Shown here: piece after piece, positions 27,367 through 35,407 of the stretch
Numbering within the stretch: position 1 is the first letter of the stretch
Layout of the letters: each line of letters opens with the position of its first letter
Assembly (NCBI RefSeq): GCF_004197395.1
Contig: NZ_SELS01000042.1
Span: 1-64,000, forward strand
Reading direction: 5' to 3'
Length of the DNA: 64,000 nt
Origin: Paraburkholderia sp. UYCP14C
Lineage (GTDB): Bacteria > Pseudomonadota > Gammaproteobacteria > Burkholderiales > Burkholderiaceae
The notes under the pieces: generated by a model
Database searches by the model: none
What the model saw: only the letters and a program-made list of their open reading frames with translations
Told to the model about the DNA's origin: nothing
Program-made: the position numbers and the translations under genes

Positions 27367-28356
27367 TCAAAAAGACTTCCAGCAAATCTGGGCGTCCGGC
27401 TTATAACCCCTGAACGGCACGCCAATACGCTCATCGAACTTGTTCAACCGGCCATACAGCGCATAGTCGTCCATGTTGCGGATCTTTTCGACGGCGGCGA
27501 CCTTATGGTTGTGGCCCCACTGCGGGATGAAGTACAGATGACGCGGCAGGCTTGTGTCAGCCTGGTATCCCTCTGAATCCTGTGGCTCGAATACCCATCG
27601 CCGGCAGATCCGTTCGCCGCTCATGCCCGCGCTGGACTCAGACCAGTCGTCAAAGAAGCGTTGCGATTTGTTCGGATACTTATCGAAGTCCGGATTAAAT
27701 TCGGCAAACGATTGTGTCCCGGATTCGCCCGTCTGCAAATTGGTGAATTTGAGGCGGCGAGCTGCTGCGACGCGCCGTTCCTCATCGGCACACGTCGCGG
27801 CCACACGAAGGAAGATCTGCATGTCGATTGCATCATAAAGACTGTATCGCTCTGCGCCCAACGGCCGAGGCTCAATCGTATCCCCGAGATAGTCGTGATA
27901 CACCAGAAGGTCATTTGGAGTCTGCGGCCGCCGCCAGTCAGCGGTTGTAAAGAGGTTTCGGGTGATCGCCTCGGTCTCCGTGAAGATGCGCAACTGCGTG
28001 AAGTTGTCGAGGGAGCCGCCGCGGTCGTGCGTGAAGAAATGCAGTACCGGCTGGACCTCGGACAGCAGATAGCCCTTGTCCTTGTTGCGCTCCCACACTG
28101 CGGCGACGTCGCCGTTGTGCGCCTCAATCTCGGCCTTGACCCATTCGCGATAGCTTTCCGCGATCTTCGTTCCGGACGCGTCAAAGACAGCGCCTGGATG
28201 CGCCGCATAAGTGTCGCGCGACGTCACATACGCGACCGACCTGTACTCACTGCGAGTAGCAAGCGTGGCCAGCAGTGCGGCATGTCGCGGCTCGACCCGG
28301 GCCGCGGCTACGATGGTTTCGAGGGCATCCGTCTGGACGCAGTATTCGTGCTTCAT
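27367..28356 (-). CDS. Hypothetical protein (329 aa)
   Basis: A soluble protein with no signal peptide or membrane span. Distinctive segments are EVQPVLHFFTHDRGGSLDNF, NDLLVYHDYLGDTIEPRPLG and WVFEPQDSEGYQADTSLPRH. No family or catalytic motif is recognised. It is the last gene of a minus-strand group that includes the SRAP-type protein (20 bases upstream) and may be co-transcribed with it. Confidence 0.75.
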   Translation of the reverse strand: MKHEYCVQTDALETIVAAARVEPRHAALLATLATRSEYRSVAYVTSRDTYAAHPGAVFDASGTKIAESYREWVKAEIEAHNGDVAAVWERNKDKGYLLSEVQPVLHFFTHDRGGSLDNFTQLRIFTETEAITRNLFTTADWRRPQTPNDLLVYHDYLGDTIEPRPLGAERYSLYDAIDMQIFLRVAATCADEERRVAAARRLKFTNLQTGESGTQSFAEFNPDFDKYPNKSQRFFDDWSESSAGMSGERICRRWVFEPQDSEGYQADTSLPRHLYFIPQWGHNHKVAAVEKIRNMDDYALYGRLNKFDERIGVPFRGYKPDAQICWKSF

Positions 28357-28376
28357 GTCTGTACCTTCGTTCGAGC

Positions 28377-29069
28377 CTACTCGTCGTCAATCGGGTCGTT
28401 AAAGGTCGGGCTGTCGCCGCCTGTGCGGTTCACGCCGGGTGTGACCTTGTGCCAATGGAAATCGTCAGCGGACTTCCCGGCGGTATTTGCAAGATGTACG
28501 GCTTCCTCGAACGTCGTCGCGGGATCGAGCCACTCTTTGGCCTCTTCGAGCGTCAGCACAAGAGGGCGCCGGTCGTGAACGTCGAGCATGCCGCTATCGG
28601 CCGCTGCGGTCACGATGACAAAGCCGAACACAACCCCGGGCGTTTCTGACGGAACTGCGTCTGGCCGCACGCTGCTTAGCCCCGCAAAATAGACAGGAGG
28701 CCCGTCATTCGATTTGATGAAATAGGGCTGTTTTCTGCCGTCAACGGTGACCCATTCGTACCAACCGTCAGCGGGAACCAGGACCCGCCCCGAGCTGAAC
28801 ATCCATTTCCACGTGCTCGATGCAGCTTTGTCAATCCGCGCGTTGATCATCATTTTGGTCTTTCTAGCCACCGCCCATGCGGGCCGAAATCCCCATATTT
28901 CAAGCCGTGGGCCGTCCGGGCCGATGATCGGCTGTTTTGTGCCCGGCGAAACGTTCCAGCTCGGGCGGAATATCTCTGCGTGGCCGGCAAATCGCTGATC
29001 GCCAGCGTCAGACATCAGTGGCTCGACGTAAAACAGATCTTTCTGCCCGCGTGAATATCGCCCACACAT
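28377..29069 (-). CDS. SRAP-family protein (YedK/HMCES-like abasic-site shield)
   Basis: 230 aa starting MCGRYSRG; Cys2 becomes the N-terminal residue that crosslinks to abasic sites in single-stranded DNA. Other family residues are visible: the asparagine and arginine in MMINARID, the glutamate in ADGWYEW, and the histidine in DVHDRRPLVL. YedK-type proteins protect abasic sites; plasmids and phages often carry copies. It sits in a minus-strand group with a RES/Xre pair and small genes, which may suggest a DNA-damage or defence context (inference). Confidence 0.9.
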   Translation of the reverse strand: MCGRYSRGQKDLFYVEPLMSDAGDQRFAGHAEIFRPSWNVSPGTKQPIIGPDGPRLEIWGFRPAWAVARKTKMMINARIDKAASSTWKWMFSSGRVLVPADGWYEWVTVDGRKQPYFIKSNDGPPVYFAGLSSVRPDAVPSETPGVVFGFVIVTAAADSGMLDVHDRRPLVLTLEEAKEWLDPATTFEEAVHLANTAGKSADDFHWHKVTPGVNRTGGDSPTFNDPIDDE

Positions 29070-29094
29070 GAAGAACCTCCGGCGACGCCGTTTG

Positions 29095-29394
29095 CTAGAA
29101 GAGCGACTGCTGTTGAGACGGCTGTATAACCGCCTTTTGTGCCTCGCCTGACTCGCTCATACGGACCATCAGCGGCACGCCCATGCGGTCGATCGTCAGA
29201 CTCAATCCGTAGACCCCGGGGCCGAGGTGCGTCAGCCGCTTCCAGCTTGGCATGAAGCCCCGATCACGGGCCATCCTGGTGATGTCTGTCCGGCCGATAC
29301 CCTTCACGCAGTCCCGTACGAACTGAGCCCCGGCCGCTGGCATCAGATAGGCAGGAAAGGTGTCCGGCAAACCGAACGATTCAAGCCGCTCCAT
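29095..29394 (-). CDS. Hypothetical protein (99 aa)
   Basis: MERLESFGLPDTFPAYLMPA onward, with ARDRGFMPSWKRLTHLGPGVYGLSLTID. It is directly upstream of the SRAP gene with a 25-base gap, so the two may be co-expressed. No motif is recognised. The stretch 29395-29593 upstream holds no gene that I can support and could carry a promoter. Confidence 0.65.
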   Translation of the reverse strand: MERLESFGLPDTFPAYLMPAAGAQFVRDCVKGIGRTDITRMARDRGFMPSWKRLTHLGPGVYGLSLTIDRMGVPLMVRMSESGEAQKAVIQPSQQQSLF

Positions 29395-29593
29395 GGGCGA
29401 CCCCTGCGTGGTGCGTGGCGAATCTCATGCGACCAATCTGGATCATGAAAACTCCCGATTCCCTGAAAACCGTCGTTAAGGGGTTCGATGCAGTAACGCA
29501 ACTAACTATCAACCTTTCTGTCTACCCTACTGCACGCGCTCCCGAGCGACGCCCCGCCCCAAGCATCCAGGCGGACCGGTTGCAGTCTCGCGC

Positions 29594-29941
29594 TTAATGC
29601 TCGACACGCCCGAGACGCACCAGGCGGGAGTCGATCGCACCCTTTGTGCGCCCGTGTTTCGCGGCGAGTTGCTTCGGCGACATGCCGGCGTCGAAGTCTC
29701 TAAGCAACGCCTCGTCTTCTTCCGGTGGCCACGCCCGGCCAGCGTTCTTTGGCCGTTCACGCTCCGCTCGCGCAGCCGGATCCGGTTCTACGAGCTTTTC
29801 GATCTCCTTTGCGGCAAAAAACAACGCCCGGATCACCTGCGGGTTGTTGAACGGGCTCTGTTCGGGCAAAAGCTCGCCAGTTGCGGGATCAATGCCCCGT
29901 GCCAGCGTCTCCAACGTCGTTTTTGCTTCAACTGGATTCAT
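29594..29941 (-). CDS. Small HTH/Myb-like DNA-binding protein
   Basis: 115 aa from the ATG at 29941, preceded by GGCGGAGCGG; a longer frame from 30007 is possible. The C-terminal 45 residues, AWPPEEDEALLRDFDAGMSP then KQLAAKHGRTKGAIDSRLVRLG, form a Myb/SANT-like helix-turn-helix found at the end of several plasmid proteins. It ends the gene group begun by the Xre/RES pair. Confidence 0.65.
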   Translation of the reverse strand: MNPVEAKTTLETLARGIDPATGELLPEQSPFNNPQVIRALFFAAKEIEKLVEPDPAARAERERPKNAGRAWPPEEDEALLRDFDAGMSPKQLAAKHGRTKGAIDSRLVRLGRVEH

Positions 29942-30003
29942 GCTCAACCGCTCCGCCTGTCTTGTCCTGTTCGCGTGGCGATCGTGCTGAGATCGCCACT
30001 GGT

Positions 30004-30474
30004 TCATTTGAAAAGCCGTCGGTCCAGCTCAAAGCGCTGCTTGTGAAGCACCACTACATGCTTCATACCCGCATGCGCCGGATTCAGGATCAGATTGTGA
30101 TCATTCGGGCACACCACTGATGGAACCCGCATCACAAGCCGCTTGCCGTCCTCCAGCCACTGCCGCGCAAGGTCTACCGTCGACGCCGGATCATGATCGA
30201 GTGCGTTCCAGTCGTCGGGCAGCTCGGGCACGTAGGCGCTCGATACGGCCTTGTCCGGCACCTCCAGCGTAACCAGATAAAAGTTGGCCACCGGCAGCAG
30301 GCCCGACGCATGAACGCGCGCTTCGAGTACTGCAGTAGAGGCGTGGCAGCACGTGTAGACCACGGGCACGCCCCGCGGATTCCAGCGGCCGCCGGCAAGA
30401 GCAGCGCCGTTGCCACTTAGGTCATCGGCCCGGTACCTGCCGGGCTTCTCTTTTGCGAGACGGAACACCTTCAT
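30004..30474 (-). CDS. RES-domain toxin
   Basis: 156 aa covering a complete RES domain. The family residues are seen in FRLAKEKPGRYRADDLSGNG, GGRWNPRGVPVVYT and STAVLEARVHA. RES toxins (ParT, MbcT, Res) act on NAD+ or related nucleotides. It overlaps the Xre antitoxin gene by 4 bases (ATGA), the usual coupled layout. Confidence 0.88.
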   Translation of the reverse strand: MKVFRLAKEKPGRYRADDLSGNGAALAGGRWNPRGVPVVYTCCHASTAVLEARVHASGLLPVANFYLVTLEVPDKAVSSAYVPELPDDWNALDHDPASTVDLARQWLEDGKRLVMRVPSVVCPNDHNLILNPAHAGMKHVVVLHKQRFELDRRLFK

Positions 30475-30995
30475 ACGGTAACGCCGTGTTCGAGTCGCAC
30501 CAGAATGTCACGTACACGGTCGAAACCTGTCTGCGTATCCAGCATGTCCAGCGGACGCTCGCCCCGTAGCTGGACGTTAGGCCGGAGCAGCCATTCGGCG
30601 GCCAGCTTGTCGTCTTCGAGTACGTCCCTGGCCTGTGCATATGCCAGCATCGTGCGCGCAGCACGGTCCGACTCGCTTGCGCTGAGACGCTCGCCCTGCG
30701 AAATCTTGCGGTTGATCGTGCTGCTGGGCAGGCGCAGACTGGACAGCAGCGTTTGCACCGGAATATCCAGCAATTCATTGGCGATCCGGCTGACAATCAC
30801 CGCCTCCATGCCGTCACGAATCAGTTGAGACTGTTCGATCGGGTCCAGACCAAGAAAAAACGTGAAATCGTCGTCCTGCGCTCCGAGTCCGTTGGTGCCG
30901 ATATGCGCAAGCCGAGCAGCTGCTGCTGATTTCGCGGCCGAGGCGCCTTTTCCCCGGCGGGCGTGCTGCCGTCCCGCGATTGCTTCTGCTGACAT
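30471..30995 (-). CDS. Xre/MbcA/ParS-type antitoxin
   Basis: 174 aa from the ATG at 30995, chosen because GGGAGA lies 5-10 bases upstream; the frame extends to 31016. The N-terminus is basic and alanine-rich. A Xre-like helix-turn-helix (IPVQTLLSSLRLPSSTINRK) is followed by the DUF2384 toxin-binding domain with WLLRPNVQLRGERPLDMLDT. It should bind the RES toxin and autorepress. Confidence 0.88.
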   Translation of the reverse strand: MSAEAIAGRQHARRGKGASAAKSAAAARLAHIGTNGLGAQDDDFTFFLGLDPIEQSQLIRDGMEAVIVSRIANELLDIPVQTLLSSLRLPSSTINRKISQGERLSASESDRAARTMLAYAQARDVLEDDKLAAEWLLRPNVQLRGERPLDMLDTQTGFDRVRDILVRLEHGVTV

Positions 30996-31053
30996 GATAT
31001 TCTCCCGAATGAGCAAGCGTCTTTGACCAACTGGTAGAGAGTATATACCTATA

Positions 31054-31083
31054 CCAAACGGGAATCAACGCAATCCCGTTTGG
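31054..31083. promoter_or_regulatory. Operator of the RES/Xre pair
   Basis: Perfect 10-bp inverted repeat CCAAACGGGA (31054-31063) and TCCCGTTTGG (31074-31083) with a 10-base spacer. It lies 58 bases upstream of the antitoxin ATG and next to AT-rich promoter-like DNA (TATATACCTATAC). It is probably the autoregulatory binding site, and possibly also acts on the divergent gene at 31163. Confidence 0.75.
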
Positions 31084-31162
31084 GAGTTTTTCGCGTTTTT
31101 CGGGTTGGCAAGTCTGGCAGCATCTATGCTGCTATATGTCACCCAGGCGCACGGAGAGAATT

Positions 31163-31474
31163 ATGGTGGATCTGACCCCGGAAGCATGCAATTACCAGAT
31201 TGGGATGCTGTTGCGGGACTTGCCGCGCGGCACGGTTGCTGAATTGACGGATTTCGCGGTCGCGTATTGGGATGGGCGACGCGTGGTGTACGCGTATTTG
31301 CGGGACGACCGTCCCGAACAGATCGAAGAAGAATTCGATCTGTTGGACTGCGTCTGGCTCGACCTGCAACCCGGGTTTGCTGCATGGATCGCAGCGCCGA
31401 GATTTAGCGTACGAGACGAAGTGATGAACTGGCTGAAAGACACACCGCCTTTCGACGAGGCATCAAGCCGTTAG
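31163..31474 (+). CDS. Hypothetical protein (103 aa)
   Basis: Starts MVDLTPEACNYQIGMLLRDL from the ATG at 31163, with GGAGAG 6 bases upstream; an ATG at 31136 is less well placed. Acidic and soluble (YLRDDRPEQIEEEFDLLDCV). It is divergent from the Xre/RES operon. No family recognised. Confidence 0.6.
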   Translation: MVDLTPEACNYQIGMLLRDLPRGTVAELTDFAVAYWDGRRVVYAYLRDDRPEQIEEEFDLLDCVWLDLQPGFAAWIAAPRFSVRDEVMNWLKDTPPFDEASSR

Positions 31475-31490
31475 TAAGGAGAGCAGGCGA

Positions 31491-31516
31491 AAAAAAGCCG
31501 ACCGCAATAGTCGGCT
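31491..31516 (-). terminator. Rho-independent terminator (minus strand)
   Basis: On the minus strand AGCCGAC and GTCGGCT form a 7-bp stem with a short loop, followed by a run of seven T. It would end transcription coming from the right, consistent with a minus-strand gene at 31642-31887. Confidence 0.65.
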
Positions 31517-31641
31517 AAAGGTTCTGCCAATTCCGAGGGCCGTAGCAGAACCTGAGAGAGGCCGAATTATGCCAGCATGCCGGCCGCGCCATTTCGTCCC
31601 TTTTTTCGCATCCGAAAGAGTTTGCTCGCCATGCTCCTGCA

Positions 31642-31887
31642 TTAGCCGTGCGAACCGGAAATATCCGAGTACCGCGGCAACAGATCCTGATCAACAAGGC
31701 GTACCTCGATGCGGTTGGCAATCTCGACGTGTTCAGGATGGACCAGGGAAAAGACCGCGTCCGTCACGCTCACGATGATCGTGCCGGTTTGCCTGCCGCC
31801 GCCGGCGGACACCGGAATCAGGGCGCGAGCCTCCTGGGTGCCGTCAAGATTCGGACGTTTACGTACGCTAAGGGCGAAAACTGTCAG
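31642..31887 (-). CDS. Possible small gene with non-ATG start
   Basis: An open minus-strand frame with protein-like content (ALIPVSAGGGRQTGTIIVSV then TDAVFSLVHPEHVEIANRIE) ends at 31642. No ATG or GTG is available; CTG at 31885-31887 is the best start, and a stop lies 45 bases further upstream. A terminator on the same strand follows. It may equally be the end of a decayed gene. Confidence 0.35.
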   Translation of the reverse strand: MTVFALSVRKRPNLDGTQEARALIPVSAGGGRQTGTIIVSVTDAVFSLVHPEHVEIANRIEVRLVDQDLLPRYSDISGSHG

Positions 31888-31942
31888 TTGGGGGTCTCTG
31901 ATGCTGATGCAGAAGCGTCAACCAATGACGAAAGCGGCTCTA

Positions 31943-32626
31943 CTACTCGTATCTAATCGGCTTTTTCCCGGGCGGCATATGGTAAGCGATGAACATGCGC
32001 GCCACACGGTCCCTATCGTGAGACCAGCTGATATAAGTGGTGGCAAAAACTTGTCCGCCGCCTTGTTGTTCTCGCGGCTCCGGTGCGTTGAGAAACTTTG
32101 CCCATCCTTGGGCGCACTCCTGTTGAGGACCAGGCGGACACGCTCCGGCTCCGACCACACTGTCCCAGTCACCGAGGTGTATCGCCACTACCTCAGCGGT
32201 GCTCGGTATCAGCGCAGCGAGCGGAGCGCAATTTCCATACGGCGTCCGTGGCCCGTTCGCATCGAGAAAGCTTTGAAAGCTTCCGCCGACCTTATTGCGG
32301 ACCTCCTGATATGCGTAGTGTTTCGCGATTTCCGCCAAATTTCCCGACCCGCTTGGATCGACATACGCTCTCACGCCGGCAGCAGCAACATCAAAGAAAT
32401 TTACGACTGAATTGTCGCCACAGACGGGATCCGCAGTACCAACCACTACCCCCGTCTTCGGAACAAATACCTCTACTTGCTGTATGTAGCAGTCACTGCA
32501 GCTTGGTTTATATTCGCCATCAGAAAAGGTCCCCGGCTCCCACAGTTTGTTCGTTTGACTCATTGCGAGCGAAGCTGCGAGCGACGCTGACAGACCAAAG
32601 ACCAACTGTAAAGTCACGTTTTTCAT
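31943..32626 (-). CDS. Secreted hypothetical protein
   Basis: 227 aa from the ATG at 32626, preceded by GGAGGGG. A Sec signal peptide is clear (MKNVTLQLVFGLSASLAASLA, cleavage near residue 25). The mature part contains six cysteines, including CSDCYIQQ and GACPPGPQQEC, which could form periplasmic disulphides. No family recognised. Confidence 0.75.
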   Translation of the reverse strand: MKNVTLQLVFGLSASLAASLAMSQTNKLWEPGTFSDGEYKPSCSDCYIQQVEVFVPKTGVVVGTADPVCGDNSVVNFFDVAAAGVRAYVDPSGSGNLAEIAKHYAYQEVRNKVGGSFQSFLDANGPRTPYGNCAPLAALIPSTAEVVAIHLGDWDSVVGAGACPPGPQQECAQGWAKFLNAPEPREQQGGGQVFATTYISWSHDRDRVARMFIAYHMPPGKKPIRYE

Positions 32627-32959
32627 GGGCCCCTCCTTGTGATTCGCAACGGGACTAGCGGATGGCAATATCCGCACTCCTTTATAGGCCCTTTTTAAAC
32701 AGAGGGGGACGATTCAAGTCATGATTTCCCTGAGAATTCCCGCTGTTTGTGCGCTACCGCACGGTGCATTGCGCCGTTCGCTATCTGCAATAGAGGTTGA
32801 TGTCCGACGTGCGCTGGCAGCGGTCATTAAGATCCCAGCGGCTTCAACGGATGGGTTGCCGGTCGAGAGACGTGCGAAACGCGTGGTTGGGGCGCTTAGG
32901 ACCCCTACCTGCCTAGAATGGCAGGATGCGAACAGTTGGGCCGCGGTGACGCCATCCGG
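32627..32959. other. Intergenic region without a supported gene
   Basis: Frames present here lack recognisable content or translation signals. Promoter elements for the secreted protein are expected near 32680-32710, where the DNA is AT-rich (CCTTTTTAAACAGAG). Confidence 0.4.
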
Positions 32960-34207
32960 TCATGCTGCGCGTGGCTGCTCAAGCATCGCTTCTGCGAATT
33001 GCCGGCGCAGCGCCATCGCCCTCCCCTGAGAGCACCGGAACAACTTCCGGATCTCGGCAACTGTCGCGCGCGTTCGACCGGCGGCCACCTCGGTGGCGAG
33101 CATCGCAAGATCCGCACTAACGGTCTTCGCTACCATCATCGTTACGGTCTGATCCTGATCCCTCGCCAGTTGCCCATCACTGCGACCGGATGCGACCGAT
33201 CCGTTATTGACGGGAATGGCGCGGTTACCTGCAGGAACGCCGTCAGCCAGGACGGACATCCCGTCGTTACCCGCGCCGTGTGCGAGGTTACCTGCCACGA
33301 CTGCAGCGTTACTATTAGTTGTCGAGGGCGTGTCGGTAATGGGAGCGCCGTGCAGCGCGAGCAACCAGCCAAGACATGCAATGCACTCAAGCACCGCGCC
33401 GAATCCAAGACCCACAACCAGGTTGATTGTGTCCGTTGACGTACCTAGAAGAAGAGCGACGCGACCGGTTACCGGATCGCTCATTGCATCCGCTCGCAGA
33501 ACCGCCTGGCGATCGCGGACCACGCTCAGCTTGTCGTCCGCACGTTCGCGACGGCGTGCTTCCTCCAGCGCGGTGTTCAATGCGTCTAGCCGGGACGACA
33601 ACGCCACACGGCGTAGCGTTTGGGTTGTGCAACGGTCGACACATTTCCGGGCTGTCGCGCTGGCCAGTTCCGTTGTAACGCGTGCACGCTCAATGGCTAT
33701 TGTCGTCAGGTCCGGCCCGCTTGAAACCGGAGATGTGGCGATCGAGGCGCGCGCGTCGACGGCTGCCGCACGAAGCTCACCGGCATGCCGCTGCGCCTGC
33801 ATGAAAAATGTGGCGTGCCCGTATCCCGTTGCGACCATCGACAGGACCCACAGCATGAGCGCAGGAACACGCAACATCATCGGTGCGGATCGCGCGAGTG
33901 CTGGCAAGAGATGCGCGCCGAGCAGCAGGACAAGACCCACGCCAACCCAAACGAGCCGTTCGGAAAACTGGCCACCGCGCTCCCATGAGGCGAGGAATGA
34001 TACGCACGCAGATGTACCAGTCGCAGCCATCGCGAGCGCTGCAGCACACCATTTCGGCGACGACGCACCGCGAACAGGTGCCCGGAGCACCGTCGCGGCA
34101 CGGGAAACGTCGACGGGGCTAATTGCGCGATCGGCCAATGCTGGCGCCGATTGCATGAGCGTGGGGGAATGCAGCGACTTGAGCGGCTGGATGGAATGTG
34201 GATGCAC
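32960..34207 (-). CDS. Integral membrane protein with coiled coil and C-terminal HTH-like region
   Basis: The start is uncertain. The GTG at 34207 has AAGAGG upstream, the frame extends to 34369, and an ATG lies at 34159. Four membrane spans are visible: AALAMAATGTSACVSFLASW, WVGVGLVLLLGAHLLPAL, VPALMLWVLSMVATGYGHAT and, after about 110 residues of charged coiled coil, NLVVGLGFGAVLECIACLGW. The C-terminal tail (TRATVAEIRKLFRCSQGRAM) resembles a helix-turn-helix. Possibly a plasmid membrane-anchored DNA-binding protein; no family recognised. Confidence 0.65.
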   Translation of the reverse strand: MHPHSIQPLKSLHSPTLMQSAPALADRAISPVDVSRAATVLRAPVRGASSPKWCAAALAMAATGTSACVSFLASWERGGQFSERLVWVGVGLVLLLGAHLLPALARSAPMMLRVPALMLWVLSMVATGYGHATFFMQAQRHAGELRAAAVDARASIATSPVSSGPDLTTIAIERARVTTELASATARKCVDRCTTQTLRRVALSSRLDALNTALEEARRRERADDKLSVVRDRQAVLRADAMSDPVTGRVALLLGTSTDTINLVVGLGFGAVLECIACLGWLLALHGAPITDTPSTTNSNAAVVAGNLAHGAGNDGMSVLADGVPAGNRAIPVNNGSVASGRSDGQLARDQDQTVTMMVAKTVSADLAMLATEVAAGRTRATVAEIRKLFRCSQGRAMALRRQFAEAMLEQPRAA

Positions 34208-34368
34208 GGTGCGGCCTCTTGTGTGAGCGTTACCCGGCTTCTCATCGCCAAATGAGGTGAGCGGGCGCATGGCAGGGTTGGCGAACCGGTCACACAAGCA
34301 GCCGGCAGACCCGAAGGCCTCCCCACCAAGGCCCGCCCATAGAAGACGGCGCGCACAGGCAATACGCA

Positions 34369-34393
34369 CAAAAAAAGCCGCATAGCGCGGCCG
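34369..34393 (-). terminator. Rho-independent terminator (minus strand)
   Basis: On the minus strand GCCGC and GCGGC pair around a short loop and are followed by a run of seven T. It fits as the terminator of the membrane-protein gene at 34519-35049. Confidence 0.65.
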
Positions 34394-34518
34394 TGCGCTT
34401 GTATGAAACGGGTCGCCAAACCCGGCACTCGTTGTCTGGAGTGCGTGATAAGTATACCGCAGCTATCGCCCCGGCCAAAGCCCCGTCGAGCGCAATGCGC
34501 GGCCAAACGAGGTGCCGA

Positions 34519-35049
34519 TCACGATGGCTCAGCAATAGTTGACGCAGGCCGGTCGCCGGGGGGACGGGTCACCGCAAAATGCGTCTTGAGAAAATCTCCA
34601 ATCGGGACGTTTCCTTTCTCGTCCAGCTCGCAGAAATAGTAGACACCAAGGTGTACCAAGGCGAGACTCGCGGGGCCCACGATCAGCCCGTCTGACAAGC
34701 CTGCGCCGCCCACCCGCGCCGTTCCATTCGCAGCGACGCAAACATAGCCAAGATATACGTCAACCGGAAAGCCCGCGATGAATGCGAGCGTGAAGATGGC
34801 CGCGGCCGGCACTTCCAGGTTGCGCCCGCGCGCCCTGGGCAGCCACAGCGCAACGCACAGCAGGATGGTGCCGGGAGCGACGTGAACAGCGTGGCTGTCG
34901 CAAAAGGAGAAGTGCGTCGAGACCAGCATGGAGAGCCCAAAGATCGCGCCGTAAAACCATCCCAATGCGCGCACGGTGCGCGGCAAATACAGCAGAGAAA
35001 AGGCCATCGGTAGCAGCCCGCCTACGGCATCGATCGAGACGTTATTCAA
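34519..35049 (-). CDS. Integral membrane protein
   Basis: 176 aa from a TTG at 35049, chosen because GAGGAAGGA lies 6 bases upstream; an ATG at 35091 has no such site. About five hydrophobic segments are seen (MAFSLLYLPRTVRALGWFYG, TILLCVALWLP, AAAIFTLAFIAGFPVDVYLG, GPASLALVHLGVYYF). A histidine-rich loop (THFSFCDSHAVHVAPG) lies between them. Function unknown. Confidence 0.6.
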   Translation of the reverse strand: MNNVSIDAVGGLLPMAFSLLYLPRTVRALGWFYGAIFGLSMLVSTHFSFCDSHAVHVAPGTILLCVALWLPRARGRNLEVPAAAIFTLAFIAGFPVDVYLGYVCVAANGTARVGGAGLSDGLIVGPASLALVHLGVYYFCELDEKGNVPIGDFLKTHFAVTRPPGDRPASTIAEPS

Positions 35050-35105
35050 AGACTGATCCTTCCTCGTTAGAAGACGTTGGCAGGCCGACAAGTGGCCGTG
35101 GGCTC

Positions 35106-35324
35106 TTACGATTCGAAGCGGTCCGCGCGGATCGCTGCGATCGCCTTCTCACGGGCAATCCTCTCAGCCGTCGGCTTGCGCGAAGCTTCGCCTCGATAAA
35201 CGCCCATGACGCGATTTTCCTGTCGATGCCAAACCCGAACGTCGCAAACGTAGTCGCGGCCGCCATCCCGCTCAGGCATGCTGTAGGTGATGTCGTACTT
35301 GTCCGTAATAGTTTCTGTCGCCAT
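35106..35324 (-). CDS. Small hypothetical protein (72 aa)
   Basis: Starts MATETITDKYDITYSMPERD at 35324; a longer frame reaches 35393. Soluble and charged, ending REKAIAAIRADRFES. No family recognised. Confidence 0.5.
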   Translation of the reverse strand: MATETITDKYDITYSMPERDGGRDYVCDVRVWHRQENRVMGVYRGEASRKPTAERIAREKAIAAIRADRFES

Positions 35325-35407
35325 TGTTTTTCCGTGCTTCCTCATGCGTGCGGGATCACTTACTGATCGCCAAAAATCACTTCGTACCGGCACGACGCAA
35401 CGTCAGT

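Noticed and set aside
33207-34226. A 339-aa plus-strand open frame
   Set aside because: Antisense to the membrane protein at 32960-34207; arginine/serine-rich shadow with no motif.
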